Shown piece after piece: positions 15,781 through 24,134 of a stretch of 64,000 bases of DNA. Source of the stretch: Gracilimonas sp. (GTDB lineage Bacteria; Bacteroidota; Rhodothermia; Balneolales; Balneolaceae); contig NZ_JABURM010000008.1 of the NCBI RefSeq assembly GCF_014762685.1, positions 124,001-188,000 of the forward strand. Reading direction: 5' to 3'. Position 1 is the first letter of the stretch. The number at the start of each line of letters is the position of its first letter. The position numbers were made by a program, and so were the translations under genes. The notes below the pieces were generated by a model, which was not told where the DNA came from, searched no databases, and saw only the letters and a list, made by a program, of their open reading frames with translations.

Positions 15781-15793
15781 TAAAAAATGAGCA

Positions 15794-17248
15794 TCACTCA
15801 ACCAGCTTATCAAGCATACCCTGAAAAATGAATCCGTGAAACGGCAAAACTGAGTACCAGTAAAGACGCCCTGCCACGCCGAGCGGCCTGAATGTGGCCG
15901 TTTGAATAAGGGTGTCTTTTTCAATTTTGAACTCAAGCCACGCTTCTCCCGGAAGATTCATTTCGGCATAGAGGAGCAGGCGACCATTCTCTTTATCGGC
16001 ATGCAGCACCCGCCAGAAATCCAGGGCATCACCCGCCGAAATGATCTCCGAACTCCTTCGCCCCCGTCTCAGGCCCACACCGCCCACCAGTTTGTCGAGA
16101 AACCCCCTTAGTTTCCAGAGCCAATCGGCATAGTACCAGCCGGTGTCACCGCCTATGGCCCATATTTTTTCCAGGGTCTCCCGGGCGTCTCTCATGGAAG
16201 CCGTTCGCCGGTCGGTGAAGCAGCCGTAACCGGGGACTTCAATTAACTGTGCCACCCCCTTGTCAAGTTTATTACTGGATGTGGCATCCAGCCAGCTGGA
16301 GAGTACCCCCTGCTGTTCAATTTTTCCGAAAGCCAGTTCAATGGCCTCACTGTAGGGGATCAAATCAATGCCCAGTTTTTCATGCAGGTCATTGGGTTTA
16401 CAAACCACGTCCACCATCATGCTGCCTACCAGGCTGGAGGCAAGATTGTAGGAGGTAGAGGTGATGAAATAGAGCCAGTACGAAGAAAGCTTGGGTGTCA
16501 ATACCGGGACCGTCATGATGATCCTGTTGAGTCCGCGCACCCGGCTGAATGTTTTCAGCATCTCTCTGTAGGTCATCACTTTGGGACCGCCAATATCATA
16601 GTTCTGATCATAGGTAAACGGTTTCAGCAGGACTCCGCTCAGAAACTGGATGACATTTCGGATGGCGATCGGCTGCGTACGGGTATTCAGCCATTTCGGG
16701 GCAATCATGACCGGAAGTTTTTCCACCAGGTCCCGGATAATTTCAAAGGAGGCGCTTCCCGAACCCACGATGATGCCGGCCCGGAGGGTGGTCAGATGAA
16801 AGGATGAATCTGACAGAATCTCCTCCACCGCCTTCCGTGACCGCAAATGGGTCGAAAGGTGTTCGTCATTGACAATCCCGCTAAGGTAGATCACCTGTTC
16901 CACGGATGTTTTTTCAAGAGCTGCCCTGAAGTTCAGTGCCGACTCCCGTTCCAGCTCTTCGAATGAGTCTTTTGAGGAGGTCATGGAATGTATCAGGTAA
17001 TAAGCGGCATCTAAATCTCCGGGGATGGAGTCTAAGGTTTCAGGTTTAAGAAAGTCTGCTTCAATGACTTCAATGCGGCCGCTTTCATAGGGTGTGGTAT
17101 CGAAGCGTTGCCGGTCTCGCACGCAGCAATACACCATACAATCTTCTTCAAGCAGCTTCTGAAGCAGTCGTTTTCCGATATATCCGGTTGCTCCGGTGAG
17201 GAGTATCTTTTTTACAGCTGCCTGAGATGAGGATGGGGAGTTTTTCAT
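15794..17248 (-). CDS. SDR-family NAD(P)-binding protein with DUF2867 domain
   Basis: A 484-residue cytoplasmic protein. Residues 12-300 are an atypical short-chain dehydrogenase with the Rossmann motif LTGATGYIGKRL and later AAYYLIHSM, HLTTLRAGIIVGSGS and YDIGGPKVMTYREML, like the NAD-dependent epimerase/NmrA group. Residues about 320-480 resemble DUF2867 (IWAIGGDTGWYYADWLW, ISAGDALDFWRV, and a final FHGFIF). This SDR-DUF2867 fusion is common in marine Bacteroidota and relatives. The substrate is unknown. It is framed by a family-A repeat at its 3' end and a repeat fragment (17306-17336) just upstream. Confidence 0.8.
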   Translation of the reverse strand: MKNSPSSSQAAVKKILLTGATGYIGKRLLQKLLEEDCMVYCCVRDRQRFDTTPYESGRIEVIEADFLKPETLDSIPGDLDAAYYLIHSMTSSKDSFEELERESALNFRAALEKTSVEQVIYLSGIVNDEHLSTHLRSRKAVEEILSDSSFHLTTLRAGIIVGSGSASFEIIRDLVEKLPVMIAPKWLNTRTQPIAIRNVIQFLSGVLLKPFTYDQNYDIGGPKVMTYREMLKTFSRVRGLNRIIMTVPVLTPKLSSYWLYFITSTSYNLASSLVGSMMVDVVCKPNDLHEKLGIDLIPYSEAIELAFGKIEQQGVLSSWLDATSSNKLDKGVAQLIEVPGYGCFTDRRTASMRDARETLEKIWAIGGDTGWYYADWLWKLRGFLDKLVGGVGLRRGRRSSEIISAGDALDFWRVLHADKENGRLLLYAEMNLPGEAWLEFKIEKDTLIQTATFRPLGVAGRLYWYSVLPFHGFIFQGMLDKLVE

Positions 17249-17380
17249 ATATACTAAAGCTATTCTTTTCCCGAATTAATTCATAACAGCAGGGAAATTG
17301 TATTCAGCTTCCATTCCGAAAAGGATATTTCTAACGTATAAATACCATGCATACCCAAAATAGTTGCCTAACTCGCCCCA

Positions 17381-17607
17381 GCGGACCCTTCCTTGTTCCT
17401 TCCCTAACGCGCATGCGCGCCAAGGAAGGAGACGCGTATAAGGATTCAGGTACAAATTTTAGCCTCCATCCCAAAAAGAATATCTCTAACGCCCAATTAC
17501 CTTTCACAACCACAGTCATAACCAAGGCGTCCTCTTGCCCTGACCGAGCGAATGCGAGGTTAGGGAAAGAGACAGAGAAAGGGTCCGTAAGGAAGGGCAA
17601 TCACCCC
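17381..17607. repeat. Family-A repeat, diverged copy A3 (with fragment at 17306-17336)
   Basis: About 225 bp that aligns with A1 and A2 from GCGGACCCTTCC to GGGTCCGTAAGGAAGGG but is clearly diverged and lacks the CATACCGGTTGGTATG hairpin. Its right end runs into the stop codon of the leftward DUF559 gene. A 31-bp piece of the same family (CTTCCATTCCGAAAAGG onward) lies at 17306-17336 between the SDR gene and A3. Confidence 0.75.
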
Positions 17608-17972
17608 AACATAAACCCCATAATCCGCTCAACCACACCATCCATATCCGCCAACTCCTTATTGTTAATCCGAAGCACCTTTATACCCAGCCCATTCAAC
17701 ACCAAATCCCGCTGATAATCATCCTCCTTTTGGTATTCGTGGATTTTCCCATCCACTTCAATCACCAGCTTAAGTTCCGCACAGTAAAAATCAGCGATAT
17801 AGAAAAAGCGTTCGTGGTCGTGTTGCTCATAGACAAAGGGCTTCTGGCGGAGAAATTTATACCCCTTCAATTGCCGCCTTCTCAAAACACCCCATAATTT
17901 CTTCTCGGCCACGGTGGGGCTATTCCGAAGTTCACGGGCTATTTCAGTGATGGATTTCCATGTGAGATTCAT
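17601..17972 (-). CDS. DUF559 Vsr-like PD-(D/E)XK nuclease, repeat-associated (1)
   Basis: A 123-residue protein with the DUF559 hallmarks: an N-terminal helix (ELRNSPTVAEKKLWGVLRRR), GYKFLRQKPF, then the nuclease core IADFYCAELKLVIEVDGKIH, and a C-terminal GIKVLRINNKEL. The D...E-x-D spacing matches the Vsr-type endonuclease fold. The biological role of DUF559 proteins is not established. This copy lies between family-A repeats A3 and A2, with A3 overlapping its stop codon. Confidence 0.8.
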   Translation of the reverse strand: MNLTWKSITEIARELRNSPTVAEKKLWGVLRRRQLKGYKFLRQKPFVYEQHDHERFFYIADFYCAELKLVIEVDGKIHEYQKEDDYQRDLVLNGLGIKVLRINNKELADMDGVVERIMGFMLG

Positions 17973-18015
17973 GGTTTAATTAGATTTATTTTTGGGAAAA
18001 CCGCAAGCCCTCCCC

Positions 18016-18309
18016 GCCAGCGGACCCTTCCTTGTTCCTTCCCTCCGGCGGCTTGCGCCTTGCAAGGAAGGAGACGCTTATAGGATCTCAGTGATTAATT
18101 TTGACTTCCATTCCGAAAAGATTATTTCTAAAGCCCAATTCACAATCACAACTGTCACCAAGGCGTACCCTTTCCCTTGACGCATACCGGTTGGTATGCA
18201 ACGGTTCCTCAAAAAGACAAAACAGCCCAATCAACCCCGGCCCTAACAACAAAGTGCGTTAGGGAAAGGGACAGGGATAGGGTCCGTACGGAAGGCCAAC
18301 CAACCCCTA
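18016..18309. repeat. Family-A repeat, copy A2
   Basis: About 294 bp, identical to A1 over 18063-18309 and near-identical before that, except for a variable hairpin loop (bases about 18048-18062). Its last bases supply the stop codon (TAG) of the leftward M14 peptidase gene. Three copies in 2.8 kb, all in the same orientation and all facing gene 3' ends, show that the family is or was mobile. Confidence 0.85.
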
Positions 18310-20940
18310 CCTTTCCATCGCACTCATAAAAATCGGATTGAATATCAGCTTATAGGTGCCATGGGGCTGACCTCTGAATTGCGGGCGGAAACCGTAGAGT
18401 ACTACATTTCCTTCTCCGTATTTCACGTCCATCAGGGCCGCTTTGTCGCTCAGGTGCCGCTTTTCTCCCAGGGCCCATCCGCTCATTAACAAATCATCTT
18501 CGGCATACCGGACTACGATATCAATAGGCAGTTCCGGAGCTTCTTTGATGTCTTCTTTTCCGCCCTCTCCTTCGCGGTCAATCTTAATGATTTCAAAAGC
18601 ACGGCTGTGGGAGAATGAAGTTGCAACCTCGGGCTGCACTCCGTGGGCGATTGGGTTTTCGGTTGAGACATTTGCCCGAATCAGCGAACCGGGGATAAAG
18701 AACGAGGTATTGGACAGCCCGGAAATCACATTATCCACCGGCAGGCCAAACTGGCTGATTACAAAATCACTGGCAGAATCGAAGGCGAGTAATGTACCTC
18801 CTTCTTTTACATATTTCTGGAGCATCAACGTACCTTCAAGCCCCATGCCCCCGGTATATTCTTCCGGCATGGTTCCTTCCGGGTGGCCGTTCAGTATTCG
18901 GCCCGGACTTTGATCGGGGATGATAATAGAATGGTACTGCGAAAGATCCTTTTCCACCAGATCACGGTCATGCAGGGTATCGATATCAAACACATACTCT
19001 TTCAACACCCACCGGGTCCAGCCTTCGTCCATATTGGCTACCCAGGATTTATACAACCCTACTTTAGGCCGTTTCACCTCATATAACTCCACGGAAGGTT
19101 CGGATGAAATGCCCGTGAAATCCAGCCCGTACATCCGGGCCATATCCCAAACGGCGGTTTCCGTTTCATCCTGCGTTTCGATGATGATCGATCCGGCTGC
19201 AAATTCATTTCCTCCGCTGCTGAATCCTGACTGGGTGCGATATACTTTCTCGCCGACCGCCAGCAGCCTGTTCATGGCTTTCACCCCTGCATTCGGTTTG
19301 GGCGAGAGCACGTAGCCGTAACCTGCATTGCCTGTAATTTCTCCGGCTTCCGGCTCCACAAATTCATTAACAGCGCTTTCTCTGAACTCAAAAGATTCAT
19401 TGATGCGGTCTGCTTCCACTCCCATCTGCATGGGTAATGTCCACCCTGCCAGGTCATACGGTGGGTCGGGCGGGCCGCCGGGATATTGAAGCCGGGTAGG
19501 ATAATTCTGAGGTTCCATCATGTCCATCACAAACGGACGGTACGCCTGGCCTGCTTTTACCACAAAAGAACCCGCAGGATATTGTTTGTCTCCGGCAGTG
19601 AATGTTCGCTCTGCCCGGTGAATTTCAACTCCGCCTTGTTTTAAAATGTTTACCAATTCAATGGCTTCCCCGTCATCCCACTGATTTTTCGGGATTACAT
19701 ACGCATAAGGATCACCTGATTCTCCCGCTTCAATGGCATCGCGCCCCATCTTGTAAATATTATGGAGGAACTGGCTTTTGCGTTCTGCCGACAAGTCCAA
19801 TACGGCCATGGAGCCTGTCAGCATATAATCAACGGCATCCCTGAAATGGGATTCTCCCCCTTTCCATGGATCGGGATAAAAAATATCGGTGCCGTCGGTG
19901 GGAATCCCGCTGCCTATGGTTTCAGGCATGGTTTCCGGATCATAATATCGCGGCGTTGGGGTGGCATGAGCCGTTTCCGTTAAAATCCCAATCTGATTGT
20001 GGTAATAGGGGGTTGTGCGTCCGCCACCGTTCCAAAACATGGTATAGCTGTTATCGGATACTACGCCCGGCATGCCTTCAAGGGCAAATCGCTGCGCCAT
20101 GGCAGATCCCACCTGATTGACACCCGTGGTTATCCCCGGATGAATATTAGGGTTCACGGGATCCGAAAACGGGGGTAAAAAGATCCGGGCCCAGGATGGG
20201 GCAGTCTGATGGTGATTGTATACAATTTGAGGGTACCACTCATTATACAGCACTTCATTCACATGATAGGTCTCCGGCATATTATTCATGAACCAGTCCC
20301 GGTTGTTATCATGACCAACATAATGATGATATAACCATGGCGGGCCGGTAGTCTCAAAAGGAGTACCCAGGTTTCTTTTATACCAGCTTCCCACAATATC
20401 CAGTCCGTCGGGATTCATAACCGGCATTAGCAAAGTGATGACATTATCCCGGATTTTTTGCATCTCGGGGGTTTCTTCGGACGCAATCCGGTAGGCCAGT
20501 TCGGAAGTCATTTGTCCGTGTGCAAGTTCCGTAGAGTGCATGCCCCCGTCAATCCAGACGATAGCTTTTCCTTCTTCCGATATCCGGACCGCTTCCTCAT
20601 CATCGATCCGGGCCCGTGATAGTTTTTCGCTTATCTCGCGGTATTTTTCCAGGTTCTCAATGTTTTCCCGGCTGGAGATAAACAGCAGGAGCATCGGCCG
20701 TCCCAGTACCGATTCTCCAATAGTAATTTTTTTCACCCGGTCGCTGGCTGCATCCAATTGATCATAGTATTCCAGCATTTGATCGTAATCCGCCAATTTA
20801 TAATCGGCTCCCACCTCAAAACCAAATACATCTGAAGGCTGGGGAATTTGCTGCGCGGTTGCCTGAATAGAACAGAACACCAGCATTAAAAAAAGGAATG
20901 AAATTGGTTTGGCTGCAATTCGGAACATTTTATCTGACAT
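18307..20940 (-). CDS. Secreted M14-family zinc carboxypeptidase (large)
   Basis: An 877-residue protein with a signal peptide ending near TAQQ (residues 12-31). The M14 domain (about 45-400) has zinc ligands His135 and Glu138 in GGMHSTELAHG, PVMNPDGLDIV for substrate binding, the third-ligand region YNHHQTAP, and a catalytic Glu in ILTETAHATP. The C-terminal 400 residues include a ThuA/amidotransferase-like segment (SIIIPDQSPGRIL onward) typical of the long M14 proteins of this phylum. It probably digests extracellular peptides in the periplasm or outside the cell. The stop codon overlaps repeat A2. Confidence 0.85.
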   Translation of the reverse strand: MSDKMFRIAAKPISFLFLMLVFCSIQATAQQIPQPSDVFGFEVGADYKLADYDQMLEYYDQLDAASDRVKKITIGESVLGRPMLLLFISSRENIENLEKYREISEKLSRARIDDEEAVRISEEGKAIVWIDGGMHSTELAHGQMTSELAYRIASEETPEMQKIRDNVITLLMPVMNPDGLDIVGSWYKRNLGTPFETTGPPWLYHHYVGHDNNRDWFMNNMPETYHVNEVLYNEWYPQIVYNHHQTAPSWARIFLPPFSDPVNPNIHPGITTGVNQVGSAMAQRFALEGMPGVVSDNSYTMFWNGGGRTTPYYHNQIGILTETAHATPTPRYYDPETMPETIGSGIPTDGTDIFYPDPWKGGESHFRDAVDYMLTGSMAVLDLSAERKSQFLHNIYKMGRDAIEAGESGDPYAYVIPKNQWDDGEAIELVNILKQGGVEIHRAERTFTAGDKQYPAGSFVVKAGQAYRPFVMDMMEPQNYPTRLQYPGGPPDPPYDLAGWTLPMQMGVEADRINESFEFRESAVNEFVEPEAGEITGNAGYGYVLSPKPNAGVKAMNRLLAVGEKVYRTQSGFSSGGNEFAAGSIIIETQDETETAVWDMARMYGLDFTGISSEPSVELYEVKRPKVGLYKSWVANMDEGWTRWVLKEYVFDIDTLHDRDLVEKDLSQYHSIIIPDQSPGRILNGHPEGTMPEEYTGGMGLEGTLMLQKYVKEGGTLLAFDSASDFVISQFGLPVDNVISGLSNTSFFIPGSLIRANVSTENPIAHGVQPEVATSFSHSRAFEIIKIDREGEGGKEDIKEAPELPIDIVVRYAEDDLLMSGWALGEKRHLSDKAALMDVKYGEGNVVLYGFRPQFRGQPHGTYKLIFNPIFMSAMER

Positions 20941-21064
20941 AACGGACTGATTTGAACTGTTTAAAAGTGAATGGATTATAAGGTATCTGGAGATTCTTAT
21001 AAAAAAAGATTTATCCTTATAACAGAGGTTAAATTGGAATGAGGCGATAAATTTAATTTTTTAA

Positions 21065-21104
21065 ACAAAAAACCCCACACAAATCACGGATCTGCATGGG
21101 GCTT
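21065..21104 (-). terminator. Likely intrinsic terminator of the first USP gene
   Basis: Read on the minus strand, GCCCCATGCA...TGTGTGGGG forms an imperfect stem followed by a T-run (bases 21072-21065). It lies 35 bp past the stop of the leftward USP gene. Confidence 0.55.
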
Positions 21105-21138
21105 GTACTTGTCTGTGTTTATATCAAAACAAGCTGAG

Positions 21139-22101
21139 TTAGCCGGGTCTTAAAGTCATCAAGGGTTTATTCAGATGCTGGGCTACAATACCGGTTGTAG
21201 ATCCAAGAAGCACCCTCGCAATCCCTGTTCTTCCGTGGGTACTCATTACCACCAAATCAATATTTTCATTGGCATAGTCACAGATTTCCGTATGAGCAGA
21301 AAATCCTTTCTTCACTATACTTGTCATCTTAACAGACTTAGTGTTTCCATCTGCTTCACGCACAAGGTAATCTTCAAATTCATCCCCTTCGCGTTTGATG
21401 CTAAATCCCAGCTCAGGATTTTTATCAAAATATTTTACAATATTCTTAATCAGGGAATGATATACGGCTTTATCGTCTTCAATCGTCATTGGCATCACTT
21501 CCATACCCAATGAGTACGGTTCAATGATATGCATCAATACTAACTCTGCATCGAAGGTCAAAGCCAAATCAAATGCCTGAACCAGCGGTGCTGCAGAATC
21601 ATCTGAACCATCCACGGGTACCAGGATTTTATTGATGGCCTTTTCGTCAAAAGCAGTATTTAAACTCAAAACGGGTTTCTGGGAGAACCGTATTACTTTT
21701 TCAGTAACTCCGCTTCGAAGGGCATCGGTATCATGGCTTCCTTTGTTGGCCATGATCACCAAATCATACTGACTTTTACCGGCCTGATCCGCTATTACCT
21801 GAGCCGGTTTCCGGCCGACCAAATTGATCAGCTGTCCGCGATGCTCTTTAGGTATAAATTCTTCTGCAATTTCATGCAGTTTCTGACTTGTTTCTTTCAA
21901 CACTTTGGGATAGATATCTTTCTCCATATCAAAAGGCACGCCCAAATGCTGCATGCTCTCATCGTAATAACTCATAAGCGGAATTACGTGGATTAAGTCG
22001 ACGGTACTGTCATACAATTCAACGAATTTAGCCGCCATTTTTACTGCTTCGAGCGAAGCTTCGGAAAAATCGGTAGGGACTAAAATATGCCGGGCTTTCA
22101 T
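21139..22101 (-). CDS. Universal stress protein, tandem USP domains (1)
   Basis: A 320-residue protein; the ATG at 22101 is preceded by a good GGAGG site, so the GTG 12 bp upstream is not chosen. Two UspA domains are present: the first opens RHILVPTDFSEAS, and the second opens NKILVPVDGSDDSAA and ends with the nucleotide-binding signature STHGRTGIARVLLGST. Tandem USP proteins of about 300 residues are usual in this group and respond to stress or starvation, but the specific role is not predictable. A close paralogue lies at 23028-24008. Confidence 0.85.
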   Translation of the reverse strand: MKARHILVPTDFSEASLEAVKMAAKFVELYDSTVDLIHVIPLMSYYDESMQHLGVPFDMEKDIYPKVLKETSQKLHEIAEEFIPKEHRGQLINLVGRKPAQVIADQAGKSQYDLVIMANKGSHDTDALRSGVTEKVIRFSQKPVLSLNTAFDEKAINKILVPVDGSDDSAAPLVQAFDLALTFDAELVLMHIIEPYSLGMEVMPMTIEDDKAVYHSLIKNIVKYFDKNPELGFSIKREGDEFEDYLVREADGNTKSVKMTSIVKKGFSAHTEICDYANENIDLVVMSTHGRTGIARVLLGSTTGIVAQHLNKPLMTLRPG

Positions 22102-22190
22102 AACAACCTCCACATTGATTAGCTGTTAATTGAAGGTGTAAATCTACTGTGAAGGTTGAATGAAGAAAATGGAGTGAATTGTCTAATGAG

Positions 22191-22386
22191 GAAACTTAAT
22201 TACACACTGCCCTCCCTGTATGACCGGGAAAGTGCTTTCCCATTCATACGGTCCCTCCGAAGGGACACAGGGTACGGGGCATTAGTAAATCACTACCTCA
22301 AATCAGGGTATAAAAAATACCCCACCCCGTATGTCTCTCTTCGGAGAGAGACCGATTTCGGCACATGTGCCGAAATCAGAGAGAGG
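22191..22386. repeat. Family-B hairpin repeat, copy B1
   Basis: A 196-bp repeat, about 94% identical to B2. It is built from strong inverted repeats: GGGAAAGTGCTTTCCC, GGTCCCTCCGAAGGGAC, GGGTATAAAAAATACCC, GTCTCTCTTCGGAGAGAGAC and TTTCGGCACATGTGCCGAAA. It begins with GAAACTTAA, which in B2 is the end of the DUF559 coding sequence, so B1 may be the tail of a lost second copy of that gene. Confidence 0.85.
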
Positions 22387-22440
22387 AAATTCCTGCAAAA
22401 AACCCTCATTTTAATTACCATCCAATAAAAGAGGGGAAAT

Positions 22441-22833
22441 ATGGGATACAATCCAATACATCACCACTATAATAAACAATTAAAGCCGATCGCTCGAAGG
22501 CTTCGGAAAAATATGACTAAGGCTGAAGCCGCTCTCTGGAAATACGGGTTAAAAAAGAAACAACGCAGAGGATACACCTTCAACCGTCAACGTCCGGTAT
22601 TAGATTATGTAGCGGATTTCATGTGTAAAAAGCTTTCTCTGATTATTGAAATCGACGGGAGCAGCCATGATCACCCTCAAGCCCGGAGACACGACCAAGA
22701 ACGACATGATAAATTGGAGGCAGCCGGTTATACCGTATTGAGATTTACAAATGAAGAAGTCTTAGATGATATGACCACTGTTTGTATGAGAATTGATGAA
22801 GAGATTGCCCTTTTGGAGGCAAAAGAAACTTAA
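22441..22833 (+). CDS. DUF559 Vsr-like nuclease, repeat-associated (2)
   Basis: A 130-residue protein with the DUF559 pattern: RRLRKNMTKAEAALWKYGLK, GYTFNRQRPV, the core YVADFMCKKLSLIIEIDGSSH, and GYTVLRFTNEEVL. It is distantly similar to the copy at 17601-17972. It stands between direct repeats B1 and B2, and its last three codons and stop lie inside B2. The orientation is opposite to the two surrounding USP genes, which otherwise look like an ordinary paralogous pair, so this cassette was probably inserted between them. Confidence 0.8.
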   Translation: MGYNPIHHHYNKQLKPIARRLRKNMTKAEAALWKYGLKKKQRRGYTFNRQRPVLDYVADFMCKKLSLIIEIDGSSHDHPQARRHDQERHDKLEAAGYTVLRFTNEEVLDDMTTVCMRIDEEIALLEAKET

Positions 22834-23020
22834 TCACACACGACCCTCCCTGTATGATTGGGAAAATGCTTTCCCATTCATCCGGTCCCTCCGAAGAGAC
22901 ACAGGGTACGGGACATTAGTAAATCACTACCTCAAATCAGGGTATAAAAAATACCCCACCCCGTATGTCTCTCTTCGGAGAGAGACCGATTTCGGCACTT
23001 GTGCCGGGATCAGAGAGAGG
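22825..23020. repeat. Family-B hairpin repeat, copy B2
   Basis: 196 bp in the same orientation as B1 with about a dozen differences. It overlaps the stop of the DUF559 gene on its left and ends 7 bp before the stop of the leftward USP gene on its right, so it fills the whole convergent gap and could act as a two-way terminator. Confidence 0.85.
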
Positions 23021-23027
23021 GCAGCCA

Positions 23028-24008
23028 TCAATCCTCAAGATCAGGTTTTATGGTGATTTGAGGTTTTTCGAGGTGCTGAATCACTTGCTCCGTAGTTGAG
23101 CCAAGCAACATGCGGGAAAGCCCCGTTCGGCCGTGAGTACTCATAACCACCAAATCAGCGTTTTCATTGGCATAATCAACAATTTCATGGTGTGCGGCTA
23201 TCGACTTGAGGATTACCGTTTTGAACTCAACCGTCTCTTTCTCTCCGTTATTGTTATGTACCAATATGTCATGATACATCTCTTCCCCATCCTGAACTTC
23301 AAAGTTATATTCATCAAAATCCGAAAAGAAAGATCTCAGCCGGCCTTTTATTCCTCCATACACGGCCTTTTCATCAATCCCAATGGTTGTTGGTTCTATG
23401 CCATGTACATCATGCGCATACATTTCAACCACATTCAGCAGCTCCAGCTTTGCCCCAAATCTTTTAGCCATATCAAATGCCATGGGTATGGCAGCCAAAG
23501 AATGATTGGAAAAGTCACAAGGAACAAGAATGGTATTAATTTTTTCCAGAAACATGGTTTCTGAAAGCGTAAGTACCGGAGTTTTCGATCGGCGAATAAT
23601 TTTATCTGTAGCACTCCCATGAAAGAAATCAGCGTAATGTGAGCCCCGGGCACTCATAATCACTAAATCATAATTCCCTTTTTTGATTTGATTGAGGATG
23701 GAGTCCGAAGGTTTACGGTCAATAGTTACAATATACTCACCTCGCCGTTTCTTGTCTTTAATGTGTTCATTGGCAAACGCACTCAGTTCCTTCCGCTGAT
23801 TTTCCACCAATTTTGGATATATATCTTTATCCATATTTAAAGGCACCCCAATTTTATCAAAACTGTCTCCCAAATATTTTGACAACGGGATAACATGCAT
23901 TAAATCTACCGTGCAATCGAACATCTCGATAAATAAATCGGCCGATGCCAGTGCAGCGTTTGATTTTTCGGAAAGGTCGGTTGGAATTAATATTCTCTCA
24001 ACATTCAT
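23028..24008 (-). CDS. Universal stress protein, tandem USP domains (2)
   Basis: A 326-residue paralogue of the 21139-22101 product. It has the same two-domain layout: RILIPTDLSEKSNAAL at the N-terminus, NTILVPCDFSNHSLAA at the start of domain two, and STHGRTGLSRMLLGSTTE at the end. An AGGAG site precedes the ATG. The shared DLMHVIPL and PLNMDKDIYPK segments indicate tandem duplication, later split by the DUF559 cassette. Confidence 0.85.
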   Translation of the reverse strand: MNVERILIPTDLSEKSNAALASADLFIEMFDCTVDLMHVIPLSKYLGDSFDKIGVPLNMDKDIYPKLVENQRKELSAFANEHIKDKKRRGEYIVTIDRKPSDSILNQIKKGNYDLVIMSARGSHYADFFHGSATDKIIRRSKTPVLTLSETMFLEKINTILVPCDFSNHSLAAIPMAFDMAKRFGAKLELLNVVEMYAHDVHGIEPTTIGIDEKAVYGGIKGRLRSFFSDFDEYNFEVQDGEEMYHDILVHNNNGEKETVEFKTVILKSIAAHHEIVDYANENADLVVMSTHGRTGLSRMLLGSTTEQVIQHLEKPQITIKPDLED

Positions 24009-24134
24009 AATGGCTCCTTTTATTTGATAACTCTATTAATAAAATAAGTTAGCACCCGATAATGTTCCATCCTTTACTCAAATTTATGTGAACCGTGATA
24101 TTCTCATAAATCTTCTAACTGCTTTCAAGAACCT

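Noticed and set aside
22156-22428. Rightward 90-codon frame across repeat B1
   Set aside because: It reads through a hairpin-rich repeat; a near-identical frame occurs over B2, so it reflects the repeat.
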